This document shows positions 19,574 to 29,232 of a stretch of DNA of 64,000 bases, piece by piece. Every line of letters begins with the position of its first letter. Within the stretch, counting starts at the first letter, position 1. The notes below the pieces were generated by a model. That model was not told the origin of the DNA and ran no database searches. It saw nothing but the letters and a program-made list of their open reading frames with translations. Location of the stretch: contig CANOVB010000003.1 of assembly GCA_947570695.1 (NCBI GenBank), forward strand, positions 1-64,000, read 5' to 3'. Made by a program: the position numbers and the translations under genes. The DNA is from an uncultured Clostridium sp. (GTDB lineage: Bacteria > Bacillota > Clostridia > TANB77 > CAG-508).

Positions 19574-20830
19574 TTATTCACTTCTTAAAGCTTCTATAGG
19601 ATTTAACTTAGAAGCCTTCATTGCTGGTATTATTCCAAAAATTATTCCTATTACCATAGAAAACACTACTGAAATTATAGTTGCTGGTATACTTATAGCT
19701 ACTGGCACCATAGATACTTTTGAAATTATTTGTGCTGCAATAATTCCAACTATAATTCCTATTACCCCTCCTGTACTAGTAAGTACTGAAGCTTCTGTTA
19801 AAAACTGAAGTAATATACGTTTTCTTTTAGCTCCAATCGCTCTTTTAAGCCCAATTTCTTTTGTTCTTTCTGTAACAGAAACTAACATTATGTTCATAAC
19901 TCCAATGCCACCAACAACAAGGGATATACTTGCTATTAATAATAATTGATTATTAGTTGATGTACCTAATTCTTGTAATTGTTTTGCTTGTTTTAGTAAA
20001 TCATCATTTTTATAACTTATTTTATTGTTTTCATCTTGATTAACAATTCTGTTAGATAAAATTTCTGATGCTTTATTCCCTGCTTTTGCCATATCATCTG
20101 TACTTCTGGCTTTTATTACAATATTTTCTGGTTCATTATAATTATATAAAATTGTCCAATTTGAATTCGGAATAAAAATCTCTCCATTTGATTCTTGCAT
20201 GTAGGTTTGATAATCAGATATGCTATTTATAACTGGTTTAAATTTTGAAACTTTATCTACCACACCAATAACAATATATGGTTCTTCAAATATTTCAATA
20301 GTTTTTCCTATTGGAACTTCACTTTCAAATAAACTCTTAGAAGCAACTGTATCTAAAATGGCTACTTTTTTATATTCATTAAAATCGCTTTCGTCAAAAT
20401 TTCTTCCATATTGTACATAATAATTGTATACATCAAAATATTTATTGTCTATTCCAAATAGTGCTCCTGAATATGTTGTATTTTGATAAAAAATACAATC
20501 AGTATATCTTCTAGTATTATATAAAGCCAAATCAGAAACTTCCTCTAAATCCAATATTTGCTTTTTTACATCTTCTGTTATCATTGGTACACCTTCTGGT
20601 ATTTGTGTATACGAAAAATCAAATTGCATATCTCCTTGATATAATTCGATTTTTACTGCATCAGTTCCTGAACCAATTAAATTTTGTTTTATTTGTTCAT
20701 TTGTTCCTTGAATAGTAGATACAATAGTCATAATAGCTGCTATTCCGATAATAATTCCTAGCATAGTAAGAAATGAACGTAATTTATGCCCCCATATTCC
20801 TTGAAAAGCTAATGTTACACTTTCAAACAA
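19574..20830 (-). CDS. MacB/YknZ-like ABC transporter permease
   Basis: A 418-residue FtsX-family permease: N-terminal membrane segment (about 20-42), a MacB_PCD extracellular domain (about 45-270) and three C-terminal membrane segments; [22 protein letters not shown] before the second-last pair is the family hallmark. It works with the ATPase and adaptor proteins encoded upstream to export peptides or drugs. The start is TTG at 20830, supported by a GGGGTGA site 5 bases upstream; no ATG fits. Last component of the efflux operon. Confidence 0.87.
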   Translation of the reverse strand: MFESVTLAFQGIWGHKLRSFLTMLGIIIGIAAIMTIVSTIQGTNEQIKQNLIGSGTDAVKIELYQGDMQFDFSYTQIPEGVPMITEDVKKQILDLEEVSDLALYNTRRYTDCIFYQNTTYSGALFGIDNKYFDVYNYYVQYGRNFDESDFNEYKKVAILDTVASKSLFESEVPIGKTIEIFEEPYIVIGVVDKVSKFKPVINSISDYQTYMQESNGEIFIPNSNWTILYNYNEPENIVIKARSTDDMAKAGNKASEILSNRIVNQDENNKISYKNDDLLKQAKQLQELGTSTNNQLLLIASISLVVGGIGVMNIMLVSVTERTKEIGLKRAIGAKRKRILLQFLTEASVLTSTGGVIGIIVGIIAAQIISKVSMVPVAISIPATIISVVFSMVIGIIFGIIPAMKASKLNPIEALRSE

Positions 20831-20847
20831 TTTTATTCACCCCAATT

Positions 20848-22461
20848 CTACATTTCTGCATATAATTCCTCAACAGAAGCTTCTCTTGTAGGAGCTCCTT
20901 CTTTTACATCTTTTCCATAAGGAAAAGCTACTCTATCCCATTTAGAAATTCCTCCACGAATTTCTAAGCTTCCTTGCATATTCTTTCCTATATTTATCTC
21001 TCTTTTTTCTAGTTTGTCTCCTTCTCCTCTTACATAAACATAGTTTTTTCCATTTTCTGAAATAACAAAAGCTCCTGTTAAATAAAAACTTCCACTATTT
21101 GAACTTTCATTTATTACTTCAAGAGAAGCATATTCACCTTCTTTAAATTCAGCTTGGTCCTCGTCTATATGAACTATGTAAGGATAGAAAGAAATATTAC
21201 GATTTCCATTTCCTCCATAATATCTATCAGTAATTGGATAATCTGATACTTTTTCAACAACTCCTTCACATGAATTTCCAGTATCATAAGAACGAACATT
21301 TACTTTTTTTCCTACTGTAACAGCATCTAAATTTAGTTCTCCTGCCCTTCCTTCTACATAATAGCCTCCGCCGCTAGATACAACAATTACTGGCTTTGTA
21401 TTAATACTTTCATCTTCAAGGCTTAAAACTTTTTTTACTACACCATCAATTTTACTGGTTACTGTTGTATTTTTTAATTCATCTTGTATTTTTTTAAGTT
21501 CACTTTTAGCAACTTTTATATTTAAAACAATATCACTAATTTGATTTTCTTTTTCTACTGTTAATTTTTTGATTTCTGCTGCTGTATAAATTGGTCCGAC
21601 ATCAGGAACTTCTGGCTCTACATTTGTATTATCTTCAAATGCAGAATCATTACTTCCATTATTTGGATATAATGGATCATTTTCAGCTCCTGATATTTCT
21701 AAAATAGTAAAAGAAAAATCATTATCTTTTTTTACAAATTTGATTTTTGAACTACTTATTAAATTTCCAAGTTCACTATTATTTTCTCTATTCATAAAAA
21801 GTCCGACAACTTCTGTTTTAGCACATCTGTTCAATAAATCTTTTATAAATCCATTACTAAATTCTTTATTTTTATCCCATATATATATGTAAGGTTTCTC
21901 TATAGTTCCTTCTCCTGAAATTGGTGCTGGGTCAGTCTCGTTTGGTGGATTTTCTGGAACTGGTTTAGGTAACTTAGTAGGACTACTTGGAATAGATGGA
22001 TTTTCTGGTTCTGTAGTTGGTTCTGCTGGCAGGCTTCCATATGTTGGCACGCCTGGTATATAATTTTGTATTTTTGATAATTCTTTTTGAGCTTTATCTA
22101 ATTCAAGTTCCATTTTTTTAATTTCTATTTGTTTTCTTTCAGCCTCTAAATTAGAAAGAGTTGTATTATATTTTAGTAAAGTATCACCTTTTTTTACAGT
22201 TTGCCCTTCTTTTACAAGAATTTTCTCTATTGTTTGTGTAGAACTTTTATAAATAGCCTGTCTTTTGTCTTCTTTTATCATTCCACTAGACTCTATTCTT
22301 TCTTCCCACCAATTATCATATCCTAGGTCATTTACTGAAAAAGTGGCAACTTCATTCTTTTTTCTAGTTAAGAAGAAAGTCACTATTCCAGCTATAATTG
22401 CTAAAATAACTACAATAATAATTACATATTTTAACCACTTTCTTTTCTTTCTTTCCTTCAT
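20848..22461 (-). CDS. Membrane fusion / adaptor protein (second adaptor)
   Basis: A 537-residue HlyD/MacA-type adaptor: basic N-terminus, membrane anchor (about 12-32), lipoyl-like half (QTIEKILVKEGQTVKKGDTLL), a coiled-coil hairpin and beta-barrel domain. Unusually a 150-residue Pro/Thr-rich and globular stretch (about 140-285) interrupts the coiled-coil hairpin. Its C-terminus (VYVRGEGDKLEKREINIGK) matches that of the first adaptor. It follows the ATPase gene directly and precedes the permease. The insertion might bind a wall component or substrate; that is a guess. Confidence 0.8.
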   Translation of the reverse strand: MKERKKRKWLKYVIIIVVILAIIAGIVTFFLTRKKNEVATFSVNDLGYDNWWEERIESSGMIKEDKRQAIYKSSTQTIEKILVKEGQTVKKGDTLLKYNTTLSNLEAERKQIEIKKMELELDKAQKELSKIQNYIPGVPTYGSLPAEPTTEPENPSIPSSPTKLPKPVPENPPNETDPAPISGEGTIEKPYIYIWDKNKEFSNGFIKDLLNRCAKTEVVGLFMNRENNSELGNLISSSKIKFVKKDNDFSFTILEISGAENDPLYPNNGSNDSAFEDNTNVEPEVPDVGPIYTAAEIKKLTVEKENQISDIVLNIKVAKSELKKIQDELKNTTVTSKIDGVVKKVLSLEDESINTKPVIVVSSGGGYYVEGRAGELNLDAVTVGKKVNVRSYDTGNSCEGVVEKVSDYPITDRYYGGNGNRNISFYPYIVHIDEDQAEFKEGEYASLEVINESSNSGSFYLTGAFVISENGKNYVYVRGEGDKLEKREINIGKNMQGSLEIRGGISKWDRVAFPYGKDVKEGAPTREASVEELYAEM

Positions 22462-23133
22462 CTATTTTTCCTTTCTTAGCTCTCCATCTCTTATATAATA
22501 AATTTTATTTGCGTGTTCTGCAATTTCTTGCTCATGAGTTATCATTATTATAGTTGCACCTTCATCATTCAATTTTTTAAAAAGCTCCATGACTTGCTCT
22601 CCTGATTTTGTATCAAGAGCACCTGTGGGTTCATCTGCTAGAAGTAATACTGGGTTTCCAGCAATAGCTCTTGCTATAGCAACACGTTGACATTGTCCAC
22701 CTGATAACTGATTTGGCATAAATTTTTTTCTTTCTCCAAGTCCTACTTTTTCTAAGGCATCTGAAGCCATTTTCATTCTTTCTTCTTTATCCACACCTCT
22801 ATATAAAAGAGGAAGTGCGACATTTTCCATTGCATTTAATTTAGGTAATAAATGAAATTGTTGAAATACAAATCCTATTTTTTTATTTCTTATATCTGAC
22901 ATTTTATCATCATTAGTTTTTGAAACATCTTGATTTTCTAACAAATATTCACCAGAAGTTTGCACATCTAAACAACCGATTATATTCATTAAAGTTGTTT
23001 TTCCTGAGCCAGAAGGTCCCATTATTGCAATATACTCACCTTTATCTACAGAAAGATTTATATTTTTAAGAACATTTACACTCATTTTTCCTTGTATGTA
23101 ATCTTTATTAACATTTTTAATATCAACTATCAT
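22462..23133 (-). CDS. MacB/YknY-like ABC transporter ATPase
   Basis: ATPase of the LolD/MacB group with GPSGSGKTT Walker A, FQQFHLLPKL Q-loop, LSGGQCQR signature and LLADEPTGALDT Walker B. I start at ATG 23133 (223 residues), which has GGGGAAA 8 bases upstream and gives the standard MIVDIKNVNKDY beginning; the longer frame to 23175 overlaps the adaptor gene and lacks a site. The stop abuts the next adaptor gene. It energises export by the operon's permease. Confidence 0.9.
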   Translation of the reverse strand: MIVDIKNVNKDYIQGKMSVNVLKNINLSVDKGEYIAIMGPSGSGKTTLMNIIGCLDVQTSGEYLLENQDVSKTNDDKMSDIRNKKIGFVFQQFHLLPKLNAMENVALPLLYRGVDKEERMKMASDALEKVGLGERKKFMPNQLSGGQCQRVAIARAIAGNPVLLLADEPTGALDTKSGEQVMELFKKLNDEGATIIMITHEQEIAEHANKIYYIRDGELRKEK

Positions 23134-23149
23134 ATTTATTTCCCCATTT

Positions 23150-24535
23150 CTACTGTATAATAGCCGTCCCTCCATTTGTAACTACAGTACTATCTACTAG
23201 AACTCCTTCAGAAACTGCATCTAAAGCTCCACCTTCTATAGTTAGATCTACATCAGAATTATCTCCACCTTCAACCATCATTTCTCCATCTTTTTGGAAA
23301 TCATCTGTTTGCATATTCATATCTATAGGAACACTCATTGTATCAAATTTATTTACACTTGCTCCTTCAAGCAATCCTTCTGCTGGAATTGCAATATAGT
23401 CATCCTCTGTTAATCCTTCTAATATTTGATATTCCCCAATTTCTTCATTCTTTTCGCCTATTTTTATTTTTCTTTTTTCTAATTTATCTTTTGAATTAGA
23501 AGCCCATACATAGTTTTCTCCATTTTCTTCAACTATGTAATAATTTGATAACCAAAGTCCTTCTCTTTCATTTTCTTGACCAATATTTTTCTCAATATAA
23601 ACATGTTGACCCATCATAAGTCCATCCATAGAATCTAATGTAATATAAAATGGATATTTTGATGATTTATTCATAGAATCATTGTTTGGTGAGTAATAAC
23701 CATTATTTGAATTAGTTTCTGGATTTGAAGTATCTATATTTTCTATTGTACCAGTCCATGTTTTGTTTTCATCTACTCTTGAATGAATAATTACTTTATC
23801 TCCAACATTTATTGAAAACATATTTTGCTCATTAACTACGCCTTTTACTCTATATTGTCCAGTTTGCATAATTGTCATATAAGAATTATCTTGATTCTCT
23901 CCTGAAATATCGCCTTCATTGTTATCTTTATCATTAATATTTTGTACAACTCCATCTATTTCGGATTTCACAACTGTGTTCTTTAAAGCTTTTCTTAATT
24001 TAGCTATCTCTGCTTGTTTTAATTTTATATTATATTGTGATTGCTTTATATCATTTTCAATAGTTTGAATTTCTAAATTATATTCTGCATGTTGTTCTGC
24101 AGGAATTTCTGCTTTCCTAGCATTTATACTTTCTATTTGTTTTTGATAACTTGTAATACCATTTTGCATTTTCTCAATTTCCAAATTTTCTTGGTCTATT
24201 TTTGCACTAGTATCTTCTGTATCGTATTCAAATAAAGAATCTCCTACCTTTACCGCTTGACCTACTTCTACATATACTTTTTTTACTTCTCTATTTTCTT
24301 CTTTTTGTAATTTTACAGTCTTTTGAGAAACTATCATTCCTGAAAATCTGTTTTCTTCCATATTAGCTGCACCTGTAAGTATTCCAACTGATTGTACTGC
24401 AACTGCATTTTCAGTATTTTCTGATTTTTTATTCATATTATTGTAAATAAAATAAGCAGCAATTCCTAAAATAATTAATATTGCTAATATTATAACAATC
24501 TTTTTTACTTTTCTTTTCTTTCCTTTTTTCTTCAT
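23150..24535 (-). CDS. Membrane fusion / adaptor protein (first adaptor)
   Basis: A 461-residue HlyD/YknX-type adaptor: very basic N-terminus, membrane anchor (about 13-31), split biotinyl-lipoyl domain (KKVYVEVGQAVKVGDSLFEYD and TVVKSEIDGVVQNI), coiled-coil hairpin (about 110-190), beta-barrel and a C-terminal acidic/Met-rich tail of about 75 residues that is unlike the family. First gene of the operon adaptor-ATPase-adaptor-permease. AAGGGG precedes the ATG. Two adaptors in one such operon is unusual. Confidence 0.83.
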   Translation of the reverse strand: MKKKGKKRKVKKIVIILAILIILGIAAYFIYNNMNKKSENTENAVAVQSVGILTGAANMEENRFSGMIVSQKTVKLQKEENREVKKVYVEVGQAVKVGDSLFEYDTEDTSAKIDQENLEIEKMQNGITSYQKQIESINARKAEIPAEQHAEYNLEIQTIENDIKQSQYNIKLKQAEIAKLRKALKNTVVKSEIDGVVQNINDKDNNEGDISGENQDNSYMTIMQTGQYRVKGVVNEQNMFSINVGDKVIIHSRVDENKTWTGTIENIDTSNPETNSNNGYYSPNNDSMNKSSKYPFYITLDSMDGLMMGQHVYIEKNIGQENEREGLWLSNYYIVEENGENYVWASNSKDKLEKRKIKIGEKNEEIGEYQILEGLTEDDYIAIPAEGLLEGASVNKFDTMSVPIDMNMQTDDFQKDGEMMVEGGDNSDVDLTIEGGALDAVSEGVLVDSTVVTNGGTAIIQ

Positions 24536-24869
24536 ATTTCATTCCCCTTATTTTACATTTTATATTACAGTAAATTCCTTAATATACTTAAATTACAAGT
24601 CTATAATAGCACAACAAAAATTATATATCAATATAATTATACTATTATTTTATATCATTTTTGTAACTTTTTTCCAAAATAATTATATCATTAATTTTAA
24701 TAAAAATTCTTAAAGTTTTATTAAATTTTAAATGAACTCTATTTATCATAGAGTTCACTACTTTTAAGTAATTTTAATTAGAAATCTTTTAATAATTTAT
24801 ATTTCTGGAACTAACATAGTCTCTCTTATTGGTTGATATACATTTATAATGCTAATATCTGTTTTTATT
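24536..24869. other. Intergenic region between efflux operon and MATE gene
   Basis: The part nearest 24535 must hold the efflux-operon promoter, but I could not choose between weak AT-rich candidates. At 24733-24757 TGAACTCTAT pairs with ATAGAGTTCA around a 5-base loop; this is a probable terminator for the minus-strand MATE operon ending at 24870. No gene seen. Confidence 0.55.
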
Positions 24870-26201
24870 CTATACATATCCATATTTTTTGCTATTTTTA
24901 ACTAAAAATCCTAAACTTACAGCTAAAGATAAAATTTCGGCAAAAAACACTGCAAGCCAAATTCCATTTATTCCCCATATTGCTGGAAGTAAAAATATCA
25001 TAACTACTTGGAATACTAATGTTCTTAAAAATGAAATTGCAGCTGAAACAAATCCATTATTTAATGCAGTAAAGAAAGATGAGCTAAATATATTAAATCC
25101 ACTAATAATATATGAAAGTGAAAATAATCTTATTGCATTTGTAGTCATTTCTAGTAATCCTTCATCATAACTTACAAAAATTGAAGCAAGTAATTTTGAT
25201 AACAATTCTGCAAGGCCTGTCATTACAATAGATGTTATTAATATTAATTTAAAACTTTTCTTTAATAAGCTTTTTAATTCGTCCTTATTTCCAGCTCCAT
25301 AATGATAGCCTATAATTGGTGAAGTTCCTATTGAATATCCTAAATATGTTCCTGAAAATATAAAACTTACATACATAATAATTCCAAAAGCAACTACTCC
25401 ATCTGAACCTGCATATTTCATTAATTGAAAATTAAATAACATATTTACAAGTGACATTGATAAATTTGTAAGCATTTCTGAAGAACCATTACTACATGCT
25501 TGTAATATTGGTTTTAATTCAAATTTGGTTTTTGTAAATTGTAAAATATGATTTTTCTTTAATCCAAAATAAATTATAGGTATAATTACACCAAAAACTT
25601 GACTTATACCTGTCGCAAGAGCTGCTCCAAGTACTCCCATTTTAAATACATAAATTAGTAAAAAGTCTAATATCATATTACTAACACCAGAAATAATTGA
25701 TATAATCAATCCAAATGTTGGCTTCTCTGCGACTATTAAAAAACTTTGAAAAGCATTTTGCAAACAAAACGGTACTAAAAATATAAGTAATGTTCTTCCA
25801 TAAACTATACAATCTTGTAGCATAGCTTCATCTGCTCCTAATAGCTTTGCCATTTTCTCTATCAATAGTACTCCATTAATTGTAAGTACTAATCCAATTA
25901 TTACTAATAAATATATTAGCATTGAAAAATATCTATTTGCTTTTTCTTTTTCTCCCTCTCCTATTGTTTTTGAAACTAAAGCACTACCTCCTGTTCCAAT
26001 CATAAATCCAAGAGTTCCCAAAATCATTATTGCAGGCATTATTAGATTTACTGCTGCAAAAGCATCTGCTCCAACGCAATTAGATACAAATATTCCATCA
26101 ACTACACCATAAATTGATGTAAAAATCATCATTATGATAGTTGGAATTGTAAATTTTATTAATTTCTTATATGTAAAATGTTCTGATAATCCTATGTTCA
26201 T
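24870..26201 (-). CDS. MATE family efflux transporter (MepA-like)
   Basis: A 443-residue protein with about twelve hydrophobic segments in two homologous halves, typical of multidrug and toxic compound extrusion (MATE) exporters, which use sodium or proton gradients. TIIMMIFTSIYGVVDGIFVSNCVG at the N-terminus and GYHYGAGNKDELK in the second half are characteristic. It starts 2 bases after the cytidylate-kinase-like gene and shares its promoter and structured leader. The leader suggests guanidine as a possible substrate or inducer, which is inference. Confidence 0.88.
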   Translation of the reverse strand: MNIGLSEHFTYKKLIKFTIPTIIMMIFTSIYGVVDGIFVSNCVGADAFAAVNLIMPAIMILGTLGFMIGTGGSALVSKTIGEGEKEKANRYFSMLIYLLVIIGLVLTINGVLLIEKMAKLLGADEAMLQDCIVYGRTLLIFLVPFCLQNAFQSFLIVAEKPTFGLIISIISGVSNMILDFLLIYVFKMGVLGAALATGISQVFGVIIPIIYFGLKKNHILQFTKTKFELKPILQACSNGSSEMLTNLSMSLVNMLFNFQLMKYAGSDGVVAFGIIMYVSFIFSGTYLGYSIGTSPIIGYHYGAGNKDELKSLLKKSFKLILITSIVMTGLAELLSKLLASIFVSYDEGLLEMTTNAIRLFSLSYIISGFNIFSSSFFTALNNGFVSAAISFLRTLVFQVVMIFLLPAIWGINGIWLAVFFAEILSLAVSLGFLVKNSKKYGYV

Positions 26202-26203
26202 TT

Positions 26204-26821
26204 CTATTCTTTCCTCCTAAACCAATTTTCTATATATTCTGCAAGTGGATTTATAATATCTTTTATTTCTAAATTTGATGTATTTATGCAAAGATTATAA
26301 TTTCCTTTATCTCCCCACTCTAAATTAGAAATCAAACTATAAAAGTTTTTTCTATTTCTATCTACTTGAATAATTTTCTTTTCTAATTCTTTCTCACTTA
26401 AAATTTCTCCCTCTTGAGCTTTTAATTTGCAACGTTTAATTTTTGATTTTATATCGCTATAAACAAATATGTTCATTATATTATAATCTTTTAAAATAAC
26501 GTTTGCTCCTCTACCTACAATAATGCAATTACCTTTTTCAGCAATTTTTTTAAGTATTTGCTGTTGTTTTACTAATATTTCTGTTTGATTGCTTTGCATT
26601 TTTCCAAAACTTGCAAAAGTTCTTCCAAAATTAAATGCAGTAGGATATATTCCTTTTTCTGAAATATTTTTTATATATTCTTCAGATAGCCCAGTTTCTT
26701 TTGAAATCTCAGTTATAATTTCTTCATCATAATATGCTAATTTTAGCTTATCTGACAATCTCTTACCAACTTCTTTACCTCCACTTCCAAACTCTCTACT
26801 AATTGTTACAATTTTCTTCAT
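26204..26821 (-). CDS. Cytidylate kinase-like family protein
   Basis: A 205-residue P-loop protein beginning MKKIVTISREFGSGGKEVGKRLSDKL, the P-loop form of the cytidylate-kinase-like family; CIIVGRGANVIL and an Arg/Lys-rich lid (KRCKLKAQEG, QVDRNRKNFY) follow. True cytidylate kinase phosphorylates CMP, but this family's real substrate is uncertain and such genes often sit beside transporter genes. GGAGGAATGTAG precedes the ATG. First gene after the leader RNA and co-transcribed with the MATE transporter. Confidence 0.8.
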   Translation of the reverse strand: MKKIVTISREFGSGGKEVGKRLSDKLKLAYYDEEIITEISKETGLSEEYIKNISEKGIYPTAFNFGRTFASFGKMQSNQTEILVKQQQILKKIAEKGNCIIVGRGANVILKDYNIMNIFVYSDIKSKIKRCKLKAQEGEILSEKELEKKIIQVDRNRKNFYSLISNLEWGDKGNYNLCINTSNLEIKDIINPLAEYIENWFRRKE

Positions 26822-26911
26822 CTACATTCCTCCTCTAACCATATACATAAATATTATAAAAATCTTATTTTATAGAAAGCGCAAAGCATCTTCCTTCTAT
26901 TAAATAATAAA

Positions 26912-26950
26912 AGTGCGCTCAAATTATTTAAATAAATAACCGAGCGCACT
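26912..26950 (-). terminator. Terminator in the leader of the kinase-like/MATE operon
   Basis: On the minus strand AGTGCGCTC (26950-26942) pairs with GAGCGCACT (26920-26912), followed by TTTTATTATTT. It stands between the promoter and the first gene, about 90 bases before its ATG, so it would abort transcription unless prevented. That is the layout of a riboswitch or attenuator. Confidence 0.85.
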
Positions 26951-27020
26951 CGACGTCTTCCTCTGACAGAAGATTACTAAAGTAATCTGGCATTGCGATG
27001 CACCTGTCCTCCGACGACCA
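26951..27020 (-). ncRNA. Structured leader RNA, candidate riboswitch (guanidine-IV / mepA class?)
   Basis: Read on the minus strand, CGTC (27016-27013) pairs with GACG (26957-26954), and GACAG (27008-27004) pairs with CTGTC (26969-26965). Inside lie two hairpins: GCAT-CGCA-ATGC (27001-26990) and AGATTAC-TTTA-GTAATCT (26988-26971). The 3' strand of the outer stem abuts the terminator arm, so folding and termination could compete. The core is GC-richer than its surroundings, which suggests constraint. The genes it precedes include a MATE transporter, the usual context of the guanidine-IV (mepA) riboswitch. The structure is seen; the class is a guess from context. Confidence 0.6.
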
Positions 27021-27037
27021 TTATTATCGTATAAGCT

Positions 27038-27066
27038 AATATATTATATAAAATTTTGTTTGTCAA
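27038..27066 (-). promoter_or_regulatory. Promoter of the kinase-like/MATE operon
   Basis: A perfect TTGACA (27066-27061), exactly 17 bases, then TATATT (27043-27038) on the minus strand. It starts just after the stop of the flavin reductase gene and would begin the transcript near 27031, directly before the structured leader. Confidence 0.8.
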
Positions 27067-27070
27067 CACT

Positions 27071-27670
27071 TTATTCTTCCTTTTTAAACAATTCTTTTCC
27101 TACCCCACAAACTGGACATTTAAAGTCATCTGGTAACTCATCTCCATAATAAATATAATTACAAATAGTACAAATCCAAGCCGTTTTTCCATTTTCTGTA
27201 GTAACTTTTAATAGTTCTTCTTTATGCTTTTGATAATAACCATAGCTCATCGCCTCTTTTTCCTCAAAAATATCTGCTTCAACCATTTTTCCTATAAATA
27301 ATGTATGAGTATCATTGTCTATACTATCAACTATTTCACATACCATATATCCAATAGAATCTTTAATAATATTTAATTCTTCTATTTTTTCGGTTTCTAT
27401 ATTTTCAAATTTATTTATATCTCTTGAAGAATTAAACCCAAAAGTTTTTATAATTTCTGGATTTACATCATTACTAAGTACAGATATAGCAAATTTCGTA
27501 TTATTTTTAAGTAGTTCATTTGTATAGTTTTTCTTCATAACTGCTACAGCAATTAAAGGATTATCTCCTCCACTTACTTGTGATACTGCATCTACAACAC
27601 ATCCTCCATTTTGTGTTGTTAAAACATACATTCCTTGTGTTATTTTCCATGTTATATTTTTATTTTTCAT
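27071..27670 (-). CDS. Flavin reductase domain with C-terminal rubredoxin
   Basis: A 199-residue cytoplasmic protein. Residues about 1-150 form a flavin-reductase-like FMN-binding split barrel; residues about 163-195 form a rubredoxin with two pairs of iron-binding cysteines, [12 protein letters not shown] and FKCPVCGVG. This is the architecture of high-molecular-weight rubredoxin (Hrb), which in clostridia passes electrons from NAD(P)H to flavodiiron proteins for oxygen or nitric oxide reduction. No partner oxidase is in the window. Single-gene unit. Confidence 0.87.
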   Translation of the reverse strand: MKNKNITWKITQGMYVLTTQNGGCVVDAVSQVSGGDNPLIAVAVMKKNYTNELLKNNTKFAISVLSNDVNPEIIKTFGFNSSRDINKFENIETEKIEELNIIKDSIGYMVCEIVDSIDNDTHTLFIGKMVEADIFEEKEAMSYGYYQKHKEELLKVTTENGKTAWICTICNYIYYGDELPDDFKCPVCGVGKELFKKEE

Positions 27671-27751
27671 AAGGCGCTATCCTTTCATTTTAATATAGAA
27701 TTTTCTATATAATAACATTAAATATAATAAATTTCAAATGTTTATATATAT

Positions 27752-28543
27752 TTATTCAATGTTTACACCTTTTTCAAAAGCTTTTTTTCCTAACCAATAA
27801 TAAAACAAAATATAAACAGCATATATCCCAATTCCAACTAACATAATAAGTTTTATTGCCTCTATATTTACTATGTCTTTTGTATTAATTAAATTCATAA
27901 CATTCGAGTTAAATAATCCAAAAATATAAATTAAAGCTAATGTTAAAACTTGAGTTATCATATATAGCGTAAAACCAATTATAAGAGTTCTTACCATTTT
28001 ATTTTTATTAGATCTATATCCTAGTATTATTGCAACATATCCAATCAAAACAACAAACATAACCTCTAAAAAGAATACTAAAGTGACTAATAATAGCAGA
28101 CTTATAACAGTTATATCATATGTTGAAGCTGTAATCTCTAATATGCTTTTTAATGCTTGTAAATTTTCTTTTGAATAATAACATATAAATAAACAAGCTA
28201 TTACAATAACTGCTGTTGTAAAAACAGTTATAAATGAAGCAATTATTTTGGATATAAATATTGTACTTTTTTCTACTGGTAATGTATGTGTCAAATAAGA
28301 CTCATCTTTATATAAATTTTTAATAAATCTTACCCATAACCTCATAAATGAATTAATTAAACAATTTGCCATCATTGCTATTGCAAATCCAAATGTAATT
28401 TGTGTTATTACAGAAAAAACAACTGAGTTTTGTATAAAACTTAAGGCTCTACCTATTATTGAAAAAACTATAGCTAATATATAAAATACTATAACAACTT
28501 TATATACCCATTTTAAATCATATTTTAATAATTTTACTAACAT
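27752..28543 (-). CDS. ABC-2 type transporter permease of a YtrA module
   Basis: A 263-residue membrane protein with about six hydrophobic segments and no enzyme motif. It overlaps the ATPase gene upstream by 7 bases and is the last gene of a GntR-ATPase-permease operon. The LPVEKSTIFISKIIASF stretch after the second segment is common in ABC-2 permeases of this type. In B. subtilis the similar ytr operon answers cell-wall antibiotics; substrate here is unknown. Confidence 0.78.
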   Translation of the reverse strand: MLVKLLKYDLKWVYKVVIVFYILAIVFSIIGRALSFIQNSVVFSVITQITFGFAIAMMANCLINSFMRLWVRFIKNLYKDESYLTHTLPVEKSTIFISKIIASFITVFTTAVIVIACLFICYYSKENLQALKSILEITASTYDITVISLLLLVTLVFFLEVMFVVLIGYVAIILGYRSNKNKMVRTLIIGFTLYMITQVLTLALIYIFGLFNSNVMNLINTKDIVNIEAIKLIMLVGIGIYAVYILFYYWLGKKAFEKGVNIE

Positions 28544-29232
28544 TTAAAATACCTCCTAAAAACTTCATCTATTGATGAATTCTCTTTATTTCTTAATTCA
28601 TCCGCAGATGACATTAAAATAATTTCACCTTTATCCATAAAAATTACTTCATCTAATATTCTTTCAATATCTGATATTAAATGTGTTGAAATTATGACAC
28701 TTGAGCCATCAACAAAATTAGAAAGTATTGTATCTAATATATAATCTCTAGTAGCTGGGTCTACTCCTCCCAAAGGTTCATCTAGTATATATAATTCTGC
28801 TTCTCTACTCATAACAAGAATCAGCTGTAACTTCTCTTGCATTCCCTTTGACATTTTCGAAATTTTTGTATTTATATCTAAACTTAAATCTACTAGCAAT
28901 TTTAGTGCTTTTTTAGAATTAAAATTTTTATAAAACTCTTCAAAATATTTTATCGCTTCTTTAATTGTCATTTCTTTATCTAAATAGGTTCTCTCTGGTA
29001 AATAAGCAATAATTTCTTTTGATTTTACACCTGGTTTTTCTCCATTAATTAATATTTCTCCACTTGAAGGTGTTAATAAATCATTAATTAACTTTATAAA
29101 TGTACTTTTTCCTGTTCCATTTTTTCCTAAAAGTCCTATTATTTTACCTCTTGGAATTTTTAAATTAATATTTTTTAGGATTTTTTTATTGTCAAATTCT
29201 TTACAAATCTGTTTGCATTCTAATAATTCCAT
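28537..29232 (-). CDS. ABC transporter ATPase of a YtrA module
   Basis: A 231-residue ATPase: Walker A GLLGKNGTGKST near residue 33, signature MSKGMQEKLQL (a degenerate form usual in ABC-2 drug/antibiotic exporters) and Walker B LYILDEPLGGVDP. It overlaps the regulator gene by one base and the permease gene by seven, so all three are translationally coupled. Confidence 0.88.
   Translation of the reverse strand: MELLECKQICKEFDNKKILKNINLKIPRGKIIGLLGKNGTGKSTFIKLINDLLTPSSGEILINGEKPGVKSKEIIAYLPERTYLDKEMTIKEAIKYFEEFYKNFNSKKALKLLVDLSLDINTKISKMSKGMQEKLQLILVMSREAELYILDEPLGGVDPATRDYILDTILSNFVDGSSVIISTHLISDIERILDEVIFMDKGEIILMSSADELRNKENSSIDEVFRRYFKC

Noticed and set aside
26951..27020. Purine, TPP, FMN, c-di-GMP and yybP-ykoY riboswitches for the MATE leader
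   Set aside because: None of their conserved core sequences as I remember them fit this RNA.
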